Source of the DNA: Anabaena catenula FACHB-362 | GTDB taxonomy: Bacteria; Cyanobacteriota; Cyanobacteriia; Cyanobacteriales; Nostocaceae | Direction of reading: 5' to 3' | Assembly (NCBI RefSeq): GCF_014698735.1 | Contig: NZ_JACJTQ010000004.1 | Coordinates: 1-64,000 of the forward strand | Length of the DNA: 64,000 bases | In this document: one piece after another, positions 28,120 through 35,919 of the stretch | Layout of the letters: each line of letters starts with the position of its first letter | How positions within the stretch are numbered: the stretch's first letter is position 1 | The notes under the pieces: model-generated | What the model saw: only the letters and a program-made list of their open reading frames with translations | Database searches by the model: none | What the model was told of the DNA's origin: nothing | Made by a program: the position numbers and the translations under genes

Positions 28120-28701
28120 TTGTCAGTACCAGCAATTCAAACCAGTTATAAAGGATTTCGTTTTCGCTCAAGATTGGAAGCGCGTTGGGCAGTTTATCTC
28201 GATACTCTCGGCGTTGATTGGCTTTATGAAAAAGAAGGCTTTGAGCTTCAATCTGGAAGATATCTTCCAGATTTCTGGATTCCATGCCCTGCTTATCGTG
28301 ATGAACATTCTGGGTATTGGCTAGAAATAAAAGGTGCAGACCCAACAGAAACAGAGTTGGCAAAGTGTATGGAACTAGCTCAAACAACTGGTCATATTAC
28401 TTTGCTTGTATATGGCTCCCCCACATTGGAAATATTTCACACTTACTCATTCTACCCAATAAGGAAGGATGGACAAATAGTTGGCGTAAAGAAATCTCAC
28501 AGTAAGGAAACTGATCCAAATCTTCAAACATTGTTTGACCTAATAAAATACGATCCTAAGAAAGAGGCATTTCATTCGCATTTTAGTTTGGCTACAAGGT
28601 TTATTCATGGGCAAGGTAAAGAATATGACCCAAAGAGCCTTAAAGAAGCAATTATCAATGCTAGGTCTGCAAGGTTTGAATTCGGTGAAAACGGCGCATA
28701 A
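28120..28701 (+). CDS. phage/plasmid-type nuclease-like protein (PD-(D/E)XK pattern)
   Basis: The frame extends upstream to 28054, but AAGGGG just before the TTG at 28120 and the natural N-terminus LSVPAIQTSYKGFRFRSRLE favour that start (193 aa). The conserved pattern FRSRLEARWAVYLD, YLPDFWIP and WLEIKG gives Glu, Asp and ExK at the spacing of a PD-(D/E)XK nuclease, as in many small phage and plasmid proteins. No named function. Its stop codon lies inside GCATAAC, the left end of an attC-like motif, as in integron cassettes. It is the first gene of the island after smc. Confidence 0.65.
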   Translation: MSVPAIQTSYKGFRFRSRLEARWAVYLDTLGVDWLYEKEGFELQSGRYLPDFWIPCPAYRDEHSGYWLEIKGADPTETELAKCMELAQTTGHITLLVYGSPTLEIFHTYSFYPIRKDGQIVGVKKSHSKETDPNLQTLFDLIKYDPKKEAFHSHFSLATRFIHGQGKEYDPKSLKEAIINARSARFEFGENGA

Positions 28702-28735
28702 CAATCGCGTAACCGGATGCCAACAGCAAAAGCTC
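28696..28735 (+). repeat. left half of a second attC-like site
   Basis: GCATAAC at 28696-28702 overlaps the stop codon of the nuclease-like gene and continues CAATCGCGTAACCGGATGCC, the form of an attC left arm. No matching right arm was found within about 150 bases, so the site is truncated or degenerate. Confidence 0.35.
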
Positions 28736-28872
28736 GTTAAGATTGTTTTTTGTCCGAGATTTTACTATGAAAAATGGTTGGCTAGAAAAATTCTCCATAA
28801 CTTGACATAATTTGCCTGTAGTGTTTACTATTTAGTTGTATAAAAAAAGTTATACCAAAATTTGGTATTTTT

Positions 28873-29160
28873 ATGGAATATTCACACCTACTCAATGATG
28901 GTGAGCTTCTCATTCGTGTTTCTCAGTTTGAGGTTCATCGTCAAGATTACCGCATTAAAATCGATTGTGTTGAAGTGCTTGAAGGTGAAGGAAAGGCAAG
29001 GTTTATGGCGGCTCCCTACCTCGTTTTCCCTGGAAATGCCAAAGAAGAATTCTATGGCTTAGGTGAAACAGAGAAGGCGGCACTTTGCGACTGTTTAGGA
29101 AAGATTAAAGACCAGCCTTATAACTTAATTTGTGGTATTGATGAGAAGCCAACAGAGTAA
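28873..29160 (+). CDS. small hypothetical protein of the island
   Basis: A 95-residue protein (MEYSHLLNDGELLIRVSQFE at the start), mixed alpha/beta by composition, no membrane segment or Cys pattern. I do not recognise the family. A partly overlapping frame at 28862 is less likely because this one has better codon use and a complete-looking end. It lies between the nuclease-like gene and the VapBC-like pair, same strand, so it may be an independent cassette. Confidence 0.5.
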   Translation: MEYSHLLNDGELLIRVSQFEVHRQDYRIKIDCVEVLEGEGKARFMAAPYLVFPGNAKEEFYGLGETEKAALCDCLGKIKDQPYNLICGIDEKPTE

Positions 29161-29397
29161 CCTGCCAAAGTGCGATCGCCGATCTTGTAGGGTGCGTTAA
29201 TGAAATGTAACACACCTTATTTTTAATTGAACAAAAGCGATTTTTTCGGAGTAACTTCTCAAGAGAAAGTCAAAATCATATCAGTGCGATAGCGAAGCAC
29301 TCCGTAGGAATCGCCATTTGCACCCTGACCAAGTGCGAAAAACCCAATAACAGGCTAAAATTATAATATATCTACAAAATCAACTAGGTAATTAAAC

Positions 29398-29607
29398 ATG
29401 AGGCTAAAAGCAACTGATCAAGGCTTATTTATCCCTAAAGAGCTATTAGGGGAAGCTCAAGAATTTGAAATTATTACAGACCATGAAAAGCTGATAATTA
29501 CTCGGATCAAAAAATCATCGTCAATCTGGAATTTAGGCAAAAATCCTGTGGAATGTGATGTACAAGATGGAGCAGTTAATCATGATCATTATTTATATAA
29601 CCAATGA
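29398..29607 (+). CDS. VapB-like antitoxin (AbrB-type, short)
   Basis: A 69-residue protein: an N-terminal beta-rich half (LKATDQGLFIPKELLGEAQE) like swapped-hairpin AbrB antitoxins, then a polar tail (SIWNLGKNPVECDVQDGAVN) of the kind that binds a PIN toxin. The stop overlaps the start of the PIN gene by four bases (ATGA), so the two are translationally coupled. Normal role: bind and block the toxin and repress the shared promoter. Confidence 0.7.
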   Translation: MRLKATDQGLFIPKELLGEAQEFEIITDHEKLIITRIKKSSSIWNLGKNPVECDVQDGAVNHDHYLYNQ

Positions 29608-30017
29608 AAAACATACATTTTTTAGATACAAGCTATATTCTAGCTTTAGAGATAAAAAATGAATATGCTCATCACCAAGTAATACAAAACTGGTCTACTT
29701 TAGCGATTTCAAAACCCCTTTTAGTCACAACAACGTATGTTTTCGATGAAATAGTCACTTTTTTAAATAGCCGAAATCTTCATCATAAAGCTGTTGAAAT
29801 TGGCAATCAGTTACTAGAGAGTCCAGACCTAGAATTAGTCGAGATAGATCAGGTTTTATTCAACCAAGGATGGGAATATTTTCAAAAATATCACGATAAG
29901 TCTTACTCTCTCACAGATTGTTTATCCTTTGTTGTAATGCAAGACCGAAAAATTTCTACAGCCTTAACCTTAGATAATCATTTTCGTCAAGCAGGATTTA
30001 AGATTTTACCATCATAA
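29604..30017 (+). CDS. PIN-domain ribonuclease toxin (VapC-like)
   Basis: A 137-residue PIN-domain protein. Acidic residues expected to hold Mg are visible: D8 in FLDTSYILAL, E near 48 in VFDEIVTFLN, D in SLTDCLSFVV and D in LTLDNHF. PIN toxins of this type cut tRNA or rRNA when not bound by antitoxin. It overlaps its antitoxin gene by four bases. All acidic positions are present, so it should be active. Confidence 0.8.
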   Translation: MKNIHFLDTSYILALEIKNEYAHHQVIQNWSTLAISKPLLVTTTYVFDEIVTFLNSRNLHHKAVEIGNQLLESPDLELVEIDQVLFNQGWEYFQKYHDKSYSLTDCLSFVVMQDRKISTALTLDNHFRQAGFKILPS

Positions 30018-30040
30018 TTTTATGTTTTCAATTCTTCAGT

Positions 30041-30210
30041 GATTTGTGCGATTAGTGCAGAAAGTGCGATCGCGAAGCACGACCTAGAAATCGCCTTTTG
30101 GGGTTAAGTGTAATCGGCGAACCGAGAAGTTAGCGCTTACGCGATTCCTACGGAGCGCTATCTCTTCGAGACGCTACCGCGAACGCTATCGCTCAACTGT
30201 GCCGTTCGGA
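30041..30210. repeat. island dispersed repeats ending in an attC-like right arm
   Basis: The module TTTGTGCGATTAGTGCAGAA at about 30045 is repeated at about 33232. It is followed by AGTGCGAT/GACCTAGAAATCGCC pieces and a palindrome (CGATTCCTACGGAGCGCTAT). The last 21 bases (30190-30210) share CGCTCAACTGTgCCGTT with the right arm of the attC-like site at 28072-28092. No gene in this gap. Confidence 0.5.
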
Positions 30211-30252
30211 TCATAATATTGCTACTCGACAGAAGTTAAATATATTGCTACA

Positions 30253-30546
30253 ATGCAATATATGAAGGCCACTCTAATCGCCAAAGCAAAAGAAGTTCAT
30301 GACGACGGATCAATCGTCGAGGTTGTTATATGGGAATTACCAGAACCAACACCACCAAGCACACATAAATACAAATACAGATTATTTTACGGTCAGAATG
30401 GAAAATGTAGAATTCGATATGACAACGAACGCGGAAAAGGAGATCATAAACATATAAACTCACACGAAATAGATTACAAATTCACAAGCATTGATAAATT
30501 GCTTGACGATTTTGAAAAAGACATTGAAACCTGGAGTGAATCATGA
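30253..30546 (+). CDS. tumE: TumE-family toxin (DUF6516)
   Basis: A 97-residue protein. The N-terminal part (KATLIAKAKEVHDDGSIVEV) and the RLFYGQNGKCRIRYDNERGK core followed by GDHKH match the DUF6516 family, toxins paired with the DNA-binding antitoxin encoded directly downstream. The stop overlaps the next ATG by four bases. Toxin-first order is usual for this pair. An internal ATG at 30262 is a possible alternative start. Confidence 0.75.
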   Translation: MQYMKATLIAKAKEVHDDGSIVEVVIWELPEPTPPSTHKYKYRLFYGQNGKCRIRYDNERGKGDHKHINSHEIDYKFTSIDKLLDDFEKDIETWSES

Positions 30547-30896
30547 AAGCAATTATTGAAGTAGCCAAAGGTGGTTCTGCAATCCGAGCCGCTCGTCAAC
30601 AAATTAAAGACTCCGAAATTGGAAAGCCAGTAAATTTTAGACTTTCATTTGAATCTGCAAAATCACTTTTTAGCGAGCTAACGCCTGCTCGACTTGATTT
30701 GCTTGATACTTTAAGCAAAATAGAGCCATGCAGTATTTACGCGCTCGCAAAAACAGCCGAAAGAAACTATTCAAACGTACACACAGACGTAATTCGCCTG
30801 GAAGAACTGGGATTAATTGAACGGACAGAAGAAGACAAAATATCTGTACCGTTTGAAGCCGTTGAAATATTCATGCCACTAGCGAAAGCAGTGTGA
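30543..30896 (+). CDS. tumA: TumA-type antitoxin / HTH DNA-binding protein
   Basis: A 117-residue protein with a winged helix-turn-helix (about 50-100: LDLLDTLSKIEPCSIYALAK, then NYSNVHTDVIRLEELGLIER). This is the HVO_A0114-type DNA-binding family paired with TumE toxins. It should neutralise TumE and repress the pair. Coupled to the toxin by a four-base overlap. The pair is followed by 294 bases of dispersed repeats. Confidence 0.75.
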   Translation: MKAIIEVAKGGSAIRAARQQIKDSEIGKPVNFRLSFESAKSLFSELTPARLDLLDTLSKIEPCSIYALAKTAERNYSNVHTDVIRLEELGLIERTEEDKISVPFEAVEIFMPLAKAV

Positions 30897-30973
30897 GAAT
30901 TTGATAAAGTGCGATAGCGTTCGCGGTAGCGTCTCGAAGAGATAGCGCTCCCTAGGAATCGCCTATTGGGTTT

Positions 30974-31099
30974 AAGTGCGATAGCGTTCACGTAGTGTTC
31001 CGCAGGAAAGCGCGACCTAGGAATCGCTCACAGGTTAGATTGATAAAGTGCGATAGCGTTCACGTAGTGTTCCGCAGGAAAGCGCGACCTAGGAATCGC
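30974..31099. repeat. two exact 54-base direct repeats
   Basis: Positions 30974-31027 and 31046-31099 are identical (start AAGTGCGATAGCGTTCACGT, end GACCTAGGAATCGC), period 72. Related shorter copies occur at 29284, 30898, 31878, 33183 and 33368. A family limited to this island in the window. The gap 30897-31190 holds no gene. Confidence 0.85.
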
Positions 31100-31190
31100 G
31101 CAACGCTGATTTTCAGTTCGATTTTTCTATTGTCATAGAACTCGAAAAATCAAGTAAAATTAATTCAGTGCCAACATAATATCTAATATC

Positions 31191-31427
31191 ATGAATAACC
31201 TTCTATTAAATAGAATAACAATTAACCATGATATTTGTCATGGTAAACCGTGTATTCGTGGATTGCGCTATCCGGTGGAAATGATCTTAGAACTTTTGAG
31301 TTCAGGCATGAATATTGATGATATTTTAGAAGATTATGATGATTTAGAATATGAAGACATTTTAGCAGTTCTCAGCTTTGCTACTCGACTCACTCAAGTT
31401 AAAAGCATCCTCCAATTAGTTTCATGA
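31191..31427 (+). CDS. DUF433 antitoxin
   Basis: A 78-residue DUF433 protein: ITINHDICHGKPCIRGLRYP is the family hallmark (GKPxIRGxR), followed by a helix-turn-helix-like segment (MNIDDILEDYDDLEYEDILA). Paired with the PIN-like DUF5615 protein encoded directly downstream with a four-base overlap. Expected to bind the toxin and the shared operator. Confidence 0.85.
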   Translation: MNNLLLNRITINHDICHGKPCIRGLRYPVEMILELLSSGMNIDDILEDYDDLEYEDILAVLSFATRLTQVKSILQLVS

Positions 31428-31774
31428 AATTCTTGATTGATGCTCAATTACCAATGCGAATTGCCAATTTATTAGAGAACTTAGGTTGTGATGTTATACA
31501 TACCAAGAATCTTCCTTTAAAAAATGCAACTTCAGATTCGGAAATCAACAAAATATCAATCCTGGAACAGAGAATTGTTATTACCAAAGATAAAGATTTT
31601 TTAGATTCTTTTTTAATCAAACAAGAGCCTTATAAACTACTAATGATAACGACAGGTAATATTAGTAACAAACAAATTGAACAACTTTTTCTACAAAATA
31701 TTACTCAAATAATCGAATTGTTTTTGACGTATGATTTTTTAGAAATGACCAGAGATAGTTTGATTATTCATTAG
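31424..31774 (+). CDS. DUF5615 PIN-like toxin
   Basis: A 116-residue PIN-like protein: MKFLIDAQLPMRIANLLENL carries the first Asp, with later IVITKDKDFLDSF supplying the Asp pair. Matches DUF5615, the toxin half of DUF433 modules and a putative RNase. Translationally coupled to DUF433. Complete. Confidence 0.85.
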   Translation: MKFLIDAQLPMRIANLLENLGCDVIHTKNLPLKNATSDSEINKISILEQRIVITKDKDFLDSFLIKQEPYKLLMITTGNISNKQIEQLFLQNITQIIELFLTYDFLEMTRDSLIIH

Positions 31775-31972
31775 TGCGAGTTTGCCTGTTGGGGTTAAGT
31801 GCGATAGGCGATCGATAAAATTTAGACGATGGTGTGGGAAGAGTCCGATATTGTAAGATTTTGGTTTTAAGTTGGGGCGATAGCGAAGCGCGACCTAGGA
31901 ATCGCGCAAGTGCTGACCTCTAAGTTATAATTAGTGGGCGTACAAGTCTGCTGTTAGTATGTGGAGTACCCA

Positions 31973-32173
31973 GTGAACACCCGCCTAGAAATTGAATCAG
32001 CAATCAAGCAATTACCAGAGGATGAAGTTCGCAATTTGGCAGGATGGCTTCAAGAATATCTCGATGAGATGTGGGATCGGCAAATCGAAGCGGACTTGGC
32101 ATCAGGAAAATTAGATCGTCTCATTGCTCAAGCAGAAGAAGTTATTGGCGATAGCTCTATAATAAAGCACTAA
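31973..32173 (+). CDS. orphan antitoxin-like protein
   Basis: About 66 residues from the GTG at 31973, which has GGAG 7 bases upstream (the frame extends to a GTG at 31961). Helical N-terminus IESAIKQLPEDEVRNLAGWL, then WDRQIEADLASGKLDRLIAQ followed by AEE: a pattern common in antitoxins found upstream of RelE/ParE-like toxins. No such toxin follows; the next gene is the PrlF antitoxin. It is therefore an orphan, or its toxin was lost. Confidence 0.65.
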   Translation: MNTRLEIESAIKQLPEDEVRNLAGWLQEYLDEMWDRQIEADLASGKLDRLIAQAEEVIGDSSIIKH

Positions 32174-32267
32174 ATTGTCCAAACCAGAAATATCATTCTT
32201 GACAAGACAATGCAATTGCATTACCTTGGAGATAGAATTTAACCTATAGGTTTAGACTGAGGTCACT

Positions 32268-32600
32268 ATGGCTGTAATACCAGCCCCATCTTCAGAATCT
32301 ACTCTTACTGATCGCTATCAGACTACAATCCCTGATCCCATTCGCAAGTTCCTTGGCTTGGATAAGCGTGATAAAATCTGCTACACTATCCAGCCTGACG
32401 GTAAGGTGGTGATTTCTCGCGTTGACAAGACAGAAAGCGATCCTATACTTGGGCAGTTTTTAAATTTTATTGCACGAGATATCGAAAAGAATCCTCAGCA
32501 CTTACAAGCGATTAGCTCTGATTTAGTAAGCCGTGTTCAGTCCTTGGTTGCTGAAGTTGATCTTGATCTTGATGCACCACTACCTGACGAGGATGAATAA
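32268..32600 (+). CDS. prlF: PrlF antitoxin (AbrB-type)
   Basis: A 110-residue protein: N-terminal AbrB/SpoVT swapped-hairpin (STLTDRYQTTIPDPIRKFLG, then KICYTIQPDGKVVISR) and a helical, acidic C-terminus. Matches PrlF (SohA), antitoxin of the YhaV RNase. The YhaV gene starts two bases after its stop. Expected to bind YhaV and repress the operon. Confidence 0.85.
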   Translation: MAVIPAPSSESTLTDRYQTTIPDPIRKFLGLDKRDKICYTIQPDGKVVISRVDKTESDPILGQFLNFIARDIEKNPQHLQAISSDLVSRVQSLVAEVDLDLDAPLPDEDE

Positions 32601-32602
32601 GT

Positions 32603-33100
32603 TTGTCTGTAAATCAGCCGCTAGTGATTAATGGGTGGGACATATTTGCTCATCCTCTCTTCCTTAACCAGTTTGAAGAACTTCTAACGCAGGTTGAACA
32701 TTTGCGTCAGAAGTATCCTCAAGAATACCAGAAGAAAAACGCCACAAAGCGTCTAGCTGCCATAGCAAAGCTGGCATTTGATGTTATTCCTCAAGACCCA
32801 ACACGTAGTGATTATCGCCAAGGCACTACCCTTGGTGACGATTACAAGCACTGGTTTAGAGCTAAATTTTTTCAGCAGTACCGACTGTTTTTTCGATATC
32901 ATCAAGAGAGCAAAATAATTGTTTTCGCCTGGGTTAACGATGAGAACTCTAAGCGCTCCTATGACAGTAACACAGACGCTTATCGAGTTTTTAAGAAAAT
33001 GCTGGAAAGTGGTCATCCTCCAGATAGTTGGGATGACTTACTCAAAGATGCAAAAGGTGAAACTAATCGTTTAGAGAAAGCAGTCAAAGCAGAAATTTAA
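32603..33100 (+). CDS. yhaV: YhaV RelE-like ribonuclease toxin
   Basis: A 165-residue YhaV family protein: INGWDIFAHPLFLNQFEELL opening, FRAKFFQQYRLFFRYHQESK core and DDENSKR-like VNDENSKRSYDSNTDAYRVF segment with the basic catalytic residues of RelE-type RNases. Translation start is a TTG at 32603; GAGG at about 32589 precedes it. Ribosome-associated mRNA cleavage is the family activity. Tightly coupled to prlF. Confidence 0.85.
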   Translation: MSVNQPLVINGWDIFAHPLFLNQFEELLTQVEHLRQKYPQEYQKKNATKRLAAIAKLAFDVIPQDPTRSDYRQGTTLGDDYKHWFRAKFFQQYRLFFRYHQESKIIVFAWVNDENSKRSYDSNTDAYRVFKKMLESGHPPDSWDDLLKDAKGETNRLEKAVKAEI

Positions 33101-33126
33101 CTGGCTAGAAATAAGATACATACACA

Positions 33127-33471
33127 GCCTAACGAATCATTGGAGCGGATAATATTGTGATATTTTGGTATTGAGTTGGGGGCGATAGCGTAAGCGCTGA
33201 CCGGAGGTATCGCTTGCTGGCTGACATAATTTGTGCGATTAGTGCAGAAAGTGCGATCGCTACGCTCGCCGCAGGCATCGCGCAAGCACTGTTTCTTGGA
33301 TGCCCGTTCGCGTAGCGTCTCCTCAAGGAGAAGGGCTTTTGTCAGTTCGCCATCTACACCTTGACCAAATGCGATAGCTGCGCTCGCCGAAGGCATCGCG
33401 TACAGCGCGACCTAGGAATCGCTAAGTGCGACCTAGGAATCGCTAGGGCTGAATAAAATTTTACTAGATTG
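33127..33471. repeat. repeat-filled gap with an attC-like left arm
   Basis: Starts 26 bases after the yhaV stop with GCCTAAC (33127-33133, fits the RYYYAAC consensus), then GCGGATAAT at 33145-33153, matching the left arm at 28013. The region ATATTTTGGTATTGAGTTGG also matches 28034-28058 and about 31857-31880. The right arm is replaced by AGTGCGATCGC/ACCTAGGAATCGC repeats. The 371-base gap 33101-33471 has no gene; minus-strand frames in it are repeat artefacts. Confidence 0.55.
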
Positions 33472-33679
33472 TACGCCTTTTGATGAAGTAGATATGTTTT
33501 TAGATGGAGCCAACGTCGAACGATTAGCTAGAATGATTAAACAACAGGCACAACAAGCTCAATTTATTGTTGTGAGTTTACGTCGGCCAATGATAGAATC
33601 AGCCGAACGTACAATTGGGGTTACTCAAGCCAAGAGAGCGTATACTCAAGTTTTGGGTATTAAATTAGGTGGCAGGTGA
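33472..33679 (+). pseudogene. displaced 3'-end fragment of smc
   Basis: From TACGCCTTT onward this matches smc 27753-27944 without gaps apart from one extra T at about 33480 that shifts the frame right at the Walker B motif. The match covers [20 protein letters not shown] through TQVLGIKL. Of 58 compared codons, 20 differ and 16 of those are silent, so both copies evolved under protein-level selection before one became a fragment. It marks the right edge of the island. Confidence 0.9.
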
Positions 33680-33704
33680 CAGGCAACAGGTAACAGATAA
33701 AGAT

Positions 33705-33739
33705 ATTACCAATTACCAATTACCAATTACCAATTACCA
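33705..33739. repeat. STRR, five ATTACCA heptamers
   Basis: Five perfect tandem ATTACCA units, shortly after the displaced smc fragment. The preceding CAGGTGACAGGCAACAGGTA is of similar STRR type. Confidence 0.85.
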
Positions 33740-33864
33740 GCCTAAAATAGATAATTAACAACTTGAGTTAATATATAAGCTTAAGTTTCTGTTAAAAATA
33801 GTGTATACATAAACCGGATTCGAGATTGCCTACGGCACGCTACGCGAACAGGACGACCTATAGA

Positions 33865-34848
33865 ATGACCTCTGAACAAGTTATTAGACGTTCCGATATA
33901 TTAAACACCCAGGTAATCACCCGCGACAACGGCAAACGGCTGGGTATCGTGAGTCAAGTCTGGGTTGACATTGATCAAAGAGAGGTTGTGGCGCTTGGTT
34001 TACGAGACAGCCTGATCTCTATCTCTGGACTGCCTCGCCAAATGTATCTCAACAGCATCAACCAAATCGGTGATGTCATCCTCGTTGATAACGAAGATGT
34101 CATCGAAGATATTGAAGTTGAAGCCCTCAGCAACTTGATGAACTGGGAAGTCATTACCGAAACAGGCGAAGTACTGGGTAAGGTGCGAGGCTTTAAGTTT
34201 AATGGAGAAACTGGTAAAATCTATTCCATAGTCATCGCTGCTTTGGGAGTTCCCCAAATACCTGACCAATTTTTGAGTACCTACGAAATATCCATAGACG
34301 AAATTGTTAGTACTGGCCCCAGTCGCTTAATTGTCTTTGAAGGTGCTGAAGAACGAGTTAACCAGTTGACAGTCGGTATTCTAGAACGGCTGGGTATTGG
34401 TAAAGCACCTTGGGAGAGAGATGCCGACGAAGAATATGGCTATTCTGCGCCACGTACAGTTTCACCAGCCAATCAACTACCCAGTGGAGTACCATTACAG
34501 CCCCCTAGACCCAAAGTCCGCACTCCTGAACCCATAGCGCGGGAAGAAGAAGAATGGAATGAAGACTATATAGAAGAAGAAAGACCACAGCGGCGGGTAA
34601 TGCAGGCACGGCAGTACGAATCCATTCAATACGAAGAAGACGAAGAAGATAATTGGAGTGAAGCTAGTGGTCAAGATAAATATCAAGAACCGCTAAAAGC
34701 TCAACCCTACAAAAAGCCATACACCGACGATTATGACGATTATGATGATGTCGAAGGTGATGCTTGGGATGATGCACCCAAACCAGTGAATATTCCCAAG
34801 AAGGTGAAGGAAAGACAACCGGAGTACGAAGAAGAAGGCGGATATTAA
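33865..34848 (+). CDS. PRC-barrel protein with acidic C-terminal tail
   Basis: About 327 residues from the ATG at 33865. A longer frame from 33826 begins inside dispersed-repeat DNA (GCCTACGGCACGCTACGCGA), so it is not favoured. Two PRC-barrel domains are visible: RSDILNTQVITRDNGKRLGI onward (about 8-80) and LMNWEVITETGEVLGKVRGF (about 100-165). The C-terminal 150 residues are disordered and rich in Glu, Asp, Tyr and Pro (DDYDDYDDVEGDAWDD). PRC barrels occur in RNA-processing and photosynthetic assembly proteins. The exact role is unknown. It follows the displaced smc tail, so it was probably the original neighbour of smc. Confidence 0.8.
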   Translation: MTSEQVIRRSDILNTQVITRDNGKRLGIVSQVWVDIDQREVVALGLRDSLISISGLPRQMYLNSINQIGDVILVDNEDVIEDIEVEALSNLMNWEVITETGEVLGKVRGFKFNGETGKIYSIVIAALGVPQIPDQFLSTYEISIDEIVSTGPSRLIVFEGAEERVNQLTVGILERLGIGKAPWERDADEEYGYSAPRTVSPANQLPSGVPLQPPRPKVRTPEPIAREEEEWNEDYIEEERPQRRVMQARQYESIQYEEDEEDNWSEASGQDKYQEPLKAQPYKKPYTDDYDDYDDVEGDAWDDAPKPVNIPKKVKERQPEYEEEGGY

Positions 34849-34972
34849 CAACCCCAATACGCCTGTTACGACAACGAGGCAAAGCCCCACAATTCACTGA
34901 CTTACCAACCCCTTCTCCCAAACAGCGAGGAGGGGTTATATCATGTGCGGTTGAATACTTATCATTTAGACT

Positions 34973-35016
34973 GACGCGGAGACAGAGAGACGCAGAGACG
35001 CGGAGACGCGGAGAAT
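34973..35016. repeat. STRR (GACGCGGA units) with trailing module
   Basis: GACGCGGAGAC/AGAGAGACGCA units, followed by TTGATAAGTGATTAGGCGGA. A diverged form of the same pair (GACACGGAG then TTTATAAGTAATTAAGCGAA) lies at about 5783-5820. Confidence 0.7.
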
Positions 35017-35084
35017 TTTTTTTGATAAGTGATTAGGCGGACATGATATTAACCTGAGTTCGGTGTTTAGCTTTGCTATCGTGC

Positions 35085-35852
35085 TTAACTACATCCAGTT
35101 GCTGAAGCTGAATTAACTGTTTTTAAGTCACTAGAGAATACTGCTTTATATGAAAAAGGTGACGAACCAGAACAAGTCATGGAATTTTTATCAGGACGAC
35201 GGGGACTCCACCAAGAATCTGACTGTACAGTCAAAGTGGTGCCATTCCATGACAGTCCCTTAACAATTAAAGTGTTACTTTTCCCATCACTAGGCTTTCT
35301 GGCAGTGAGAAATGTGGCATAGTTTACGTTTCCATTAGCGGGGTCAATCCGGGCTATAACTGCTACTTTTGCACTGCCACCACTACCATAGCTGGGTAGC
35401 CAACGGCTACTAGCAAAGCGCCGGAAATCATTACCAGTTTGGCTACCAGTGGAAGAGAAAACGCCGTATAAAACACTTTCTCCATTCCAAATCAGTCCAT
35501 AGCCACTACCATCATCACCAGTTGTTTCGTAGTCGCTGCGACACCATTTTTTCACACCTTTATCAAAACGGATGATGCGGGGGTCTTTGTTATTAGATGA
35601 TACTTGCTGATAACCAATGTAGATTGTTGATGTGCCAGAAGTTACGTTTGCTCCATTTTTAGCTTTGATTGTCGCTTCTGTGTCGTTGCAGGTAAAGGTT
35701 ACACTGTTCTTGACAGATGAAACTGTAGTAGTTTCAGCTAAAGCTGGTGCATCTATGGCGGTGATTCCTAAATTAGCAGCTAATATTACTGATAACGCTG
35801 GAAATTGCAAATACTTTGTTACTTGGCGGCTAGAAATCATTGAGTTATTCAT
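35085..35852 (-). CDS. secreted protein, unknown function
   Basis: A 255-residue protein with a signal peptide (VTKYLQFPALSVILAANLGI, cleavage likely after ALA). The mature part is Ser/Gly/Thr-rich, about 215 residues, with four Cys spread as two probable disulphides (TFTCND, KKWCRSD, SMTCSG, ATGCS). I recognise no catalytic motif. The repeated Trp and Gly pattern suggests a beta-rich fold. Another secreted protein lies just upstream on the same strand, 67 bases away, so they may be co-expressed. Confidence 0.65.
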   Translation of the reverse strand: MNNSMISSRQVTKYLQFPALSVILAANLGITAIDAPALAETTTVSSVKNSVTFTCNDTEATIKAKNGANVTSGTSTIYIGYQQVSSNNKDPRIIRFDKGVKKWCRSDYETTGDDGSGYGLIWNGESVLYGVFSSTGSQTGNDFRRFASSRWLPSYGSGGSAKVAVIARIDPANGNVNYATFLTARKPSDGKSNTLIVKGLSWNGTTLTVQSDSWWSPRRPDKNSMTCSGSSPFSYKAVFSSDLKTVNSASATGCS

Positions 35853-35919
35853 CGGATTACAATCACCGTCATTATGTATGTGGCTACTCCTATTTTGTAT
35901 ACAATTTGCTTTTTTTTAA

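Noticed and set aside
33097-33396. minus-strand frames of 65-99 codons after yhaV
   Set aside because: They translate AGTGCGAT and CGCTACGCTCGCC repeat families on the reverse strand and have no start signals.
33494-33679. 61-codon frame as a small independent gene
   Set aside because: It is the displaced end of smc, with the frame broken at the Walker B motif and no ribosome-binding site.
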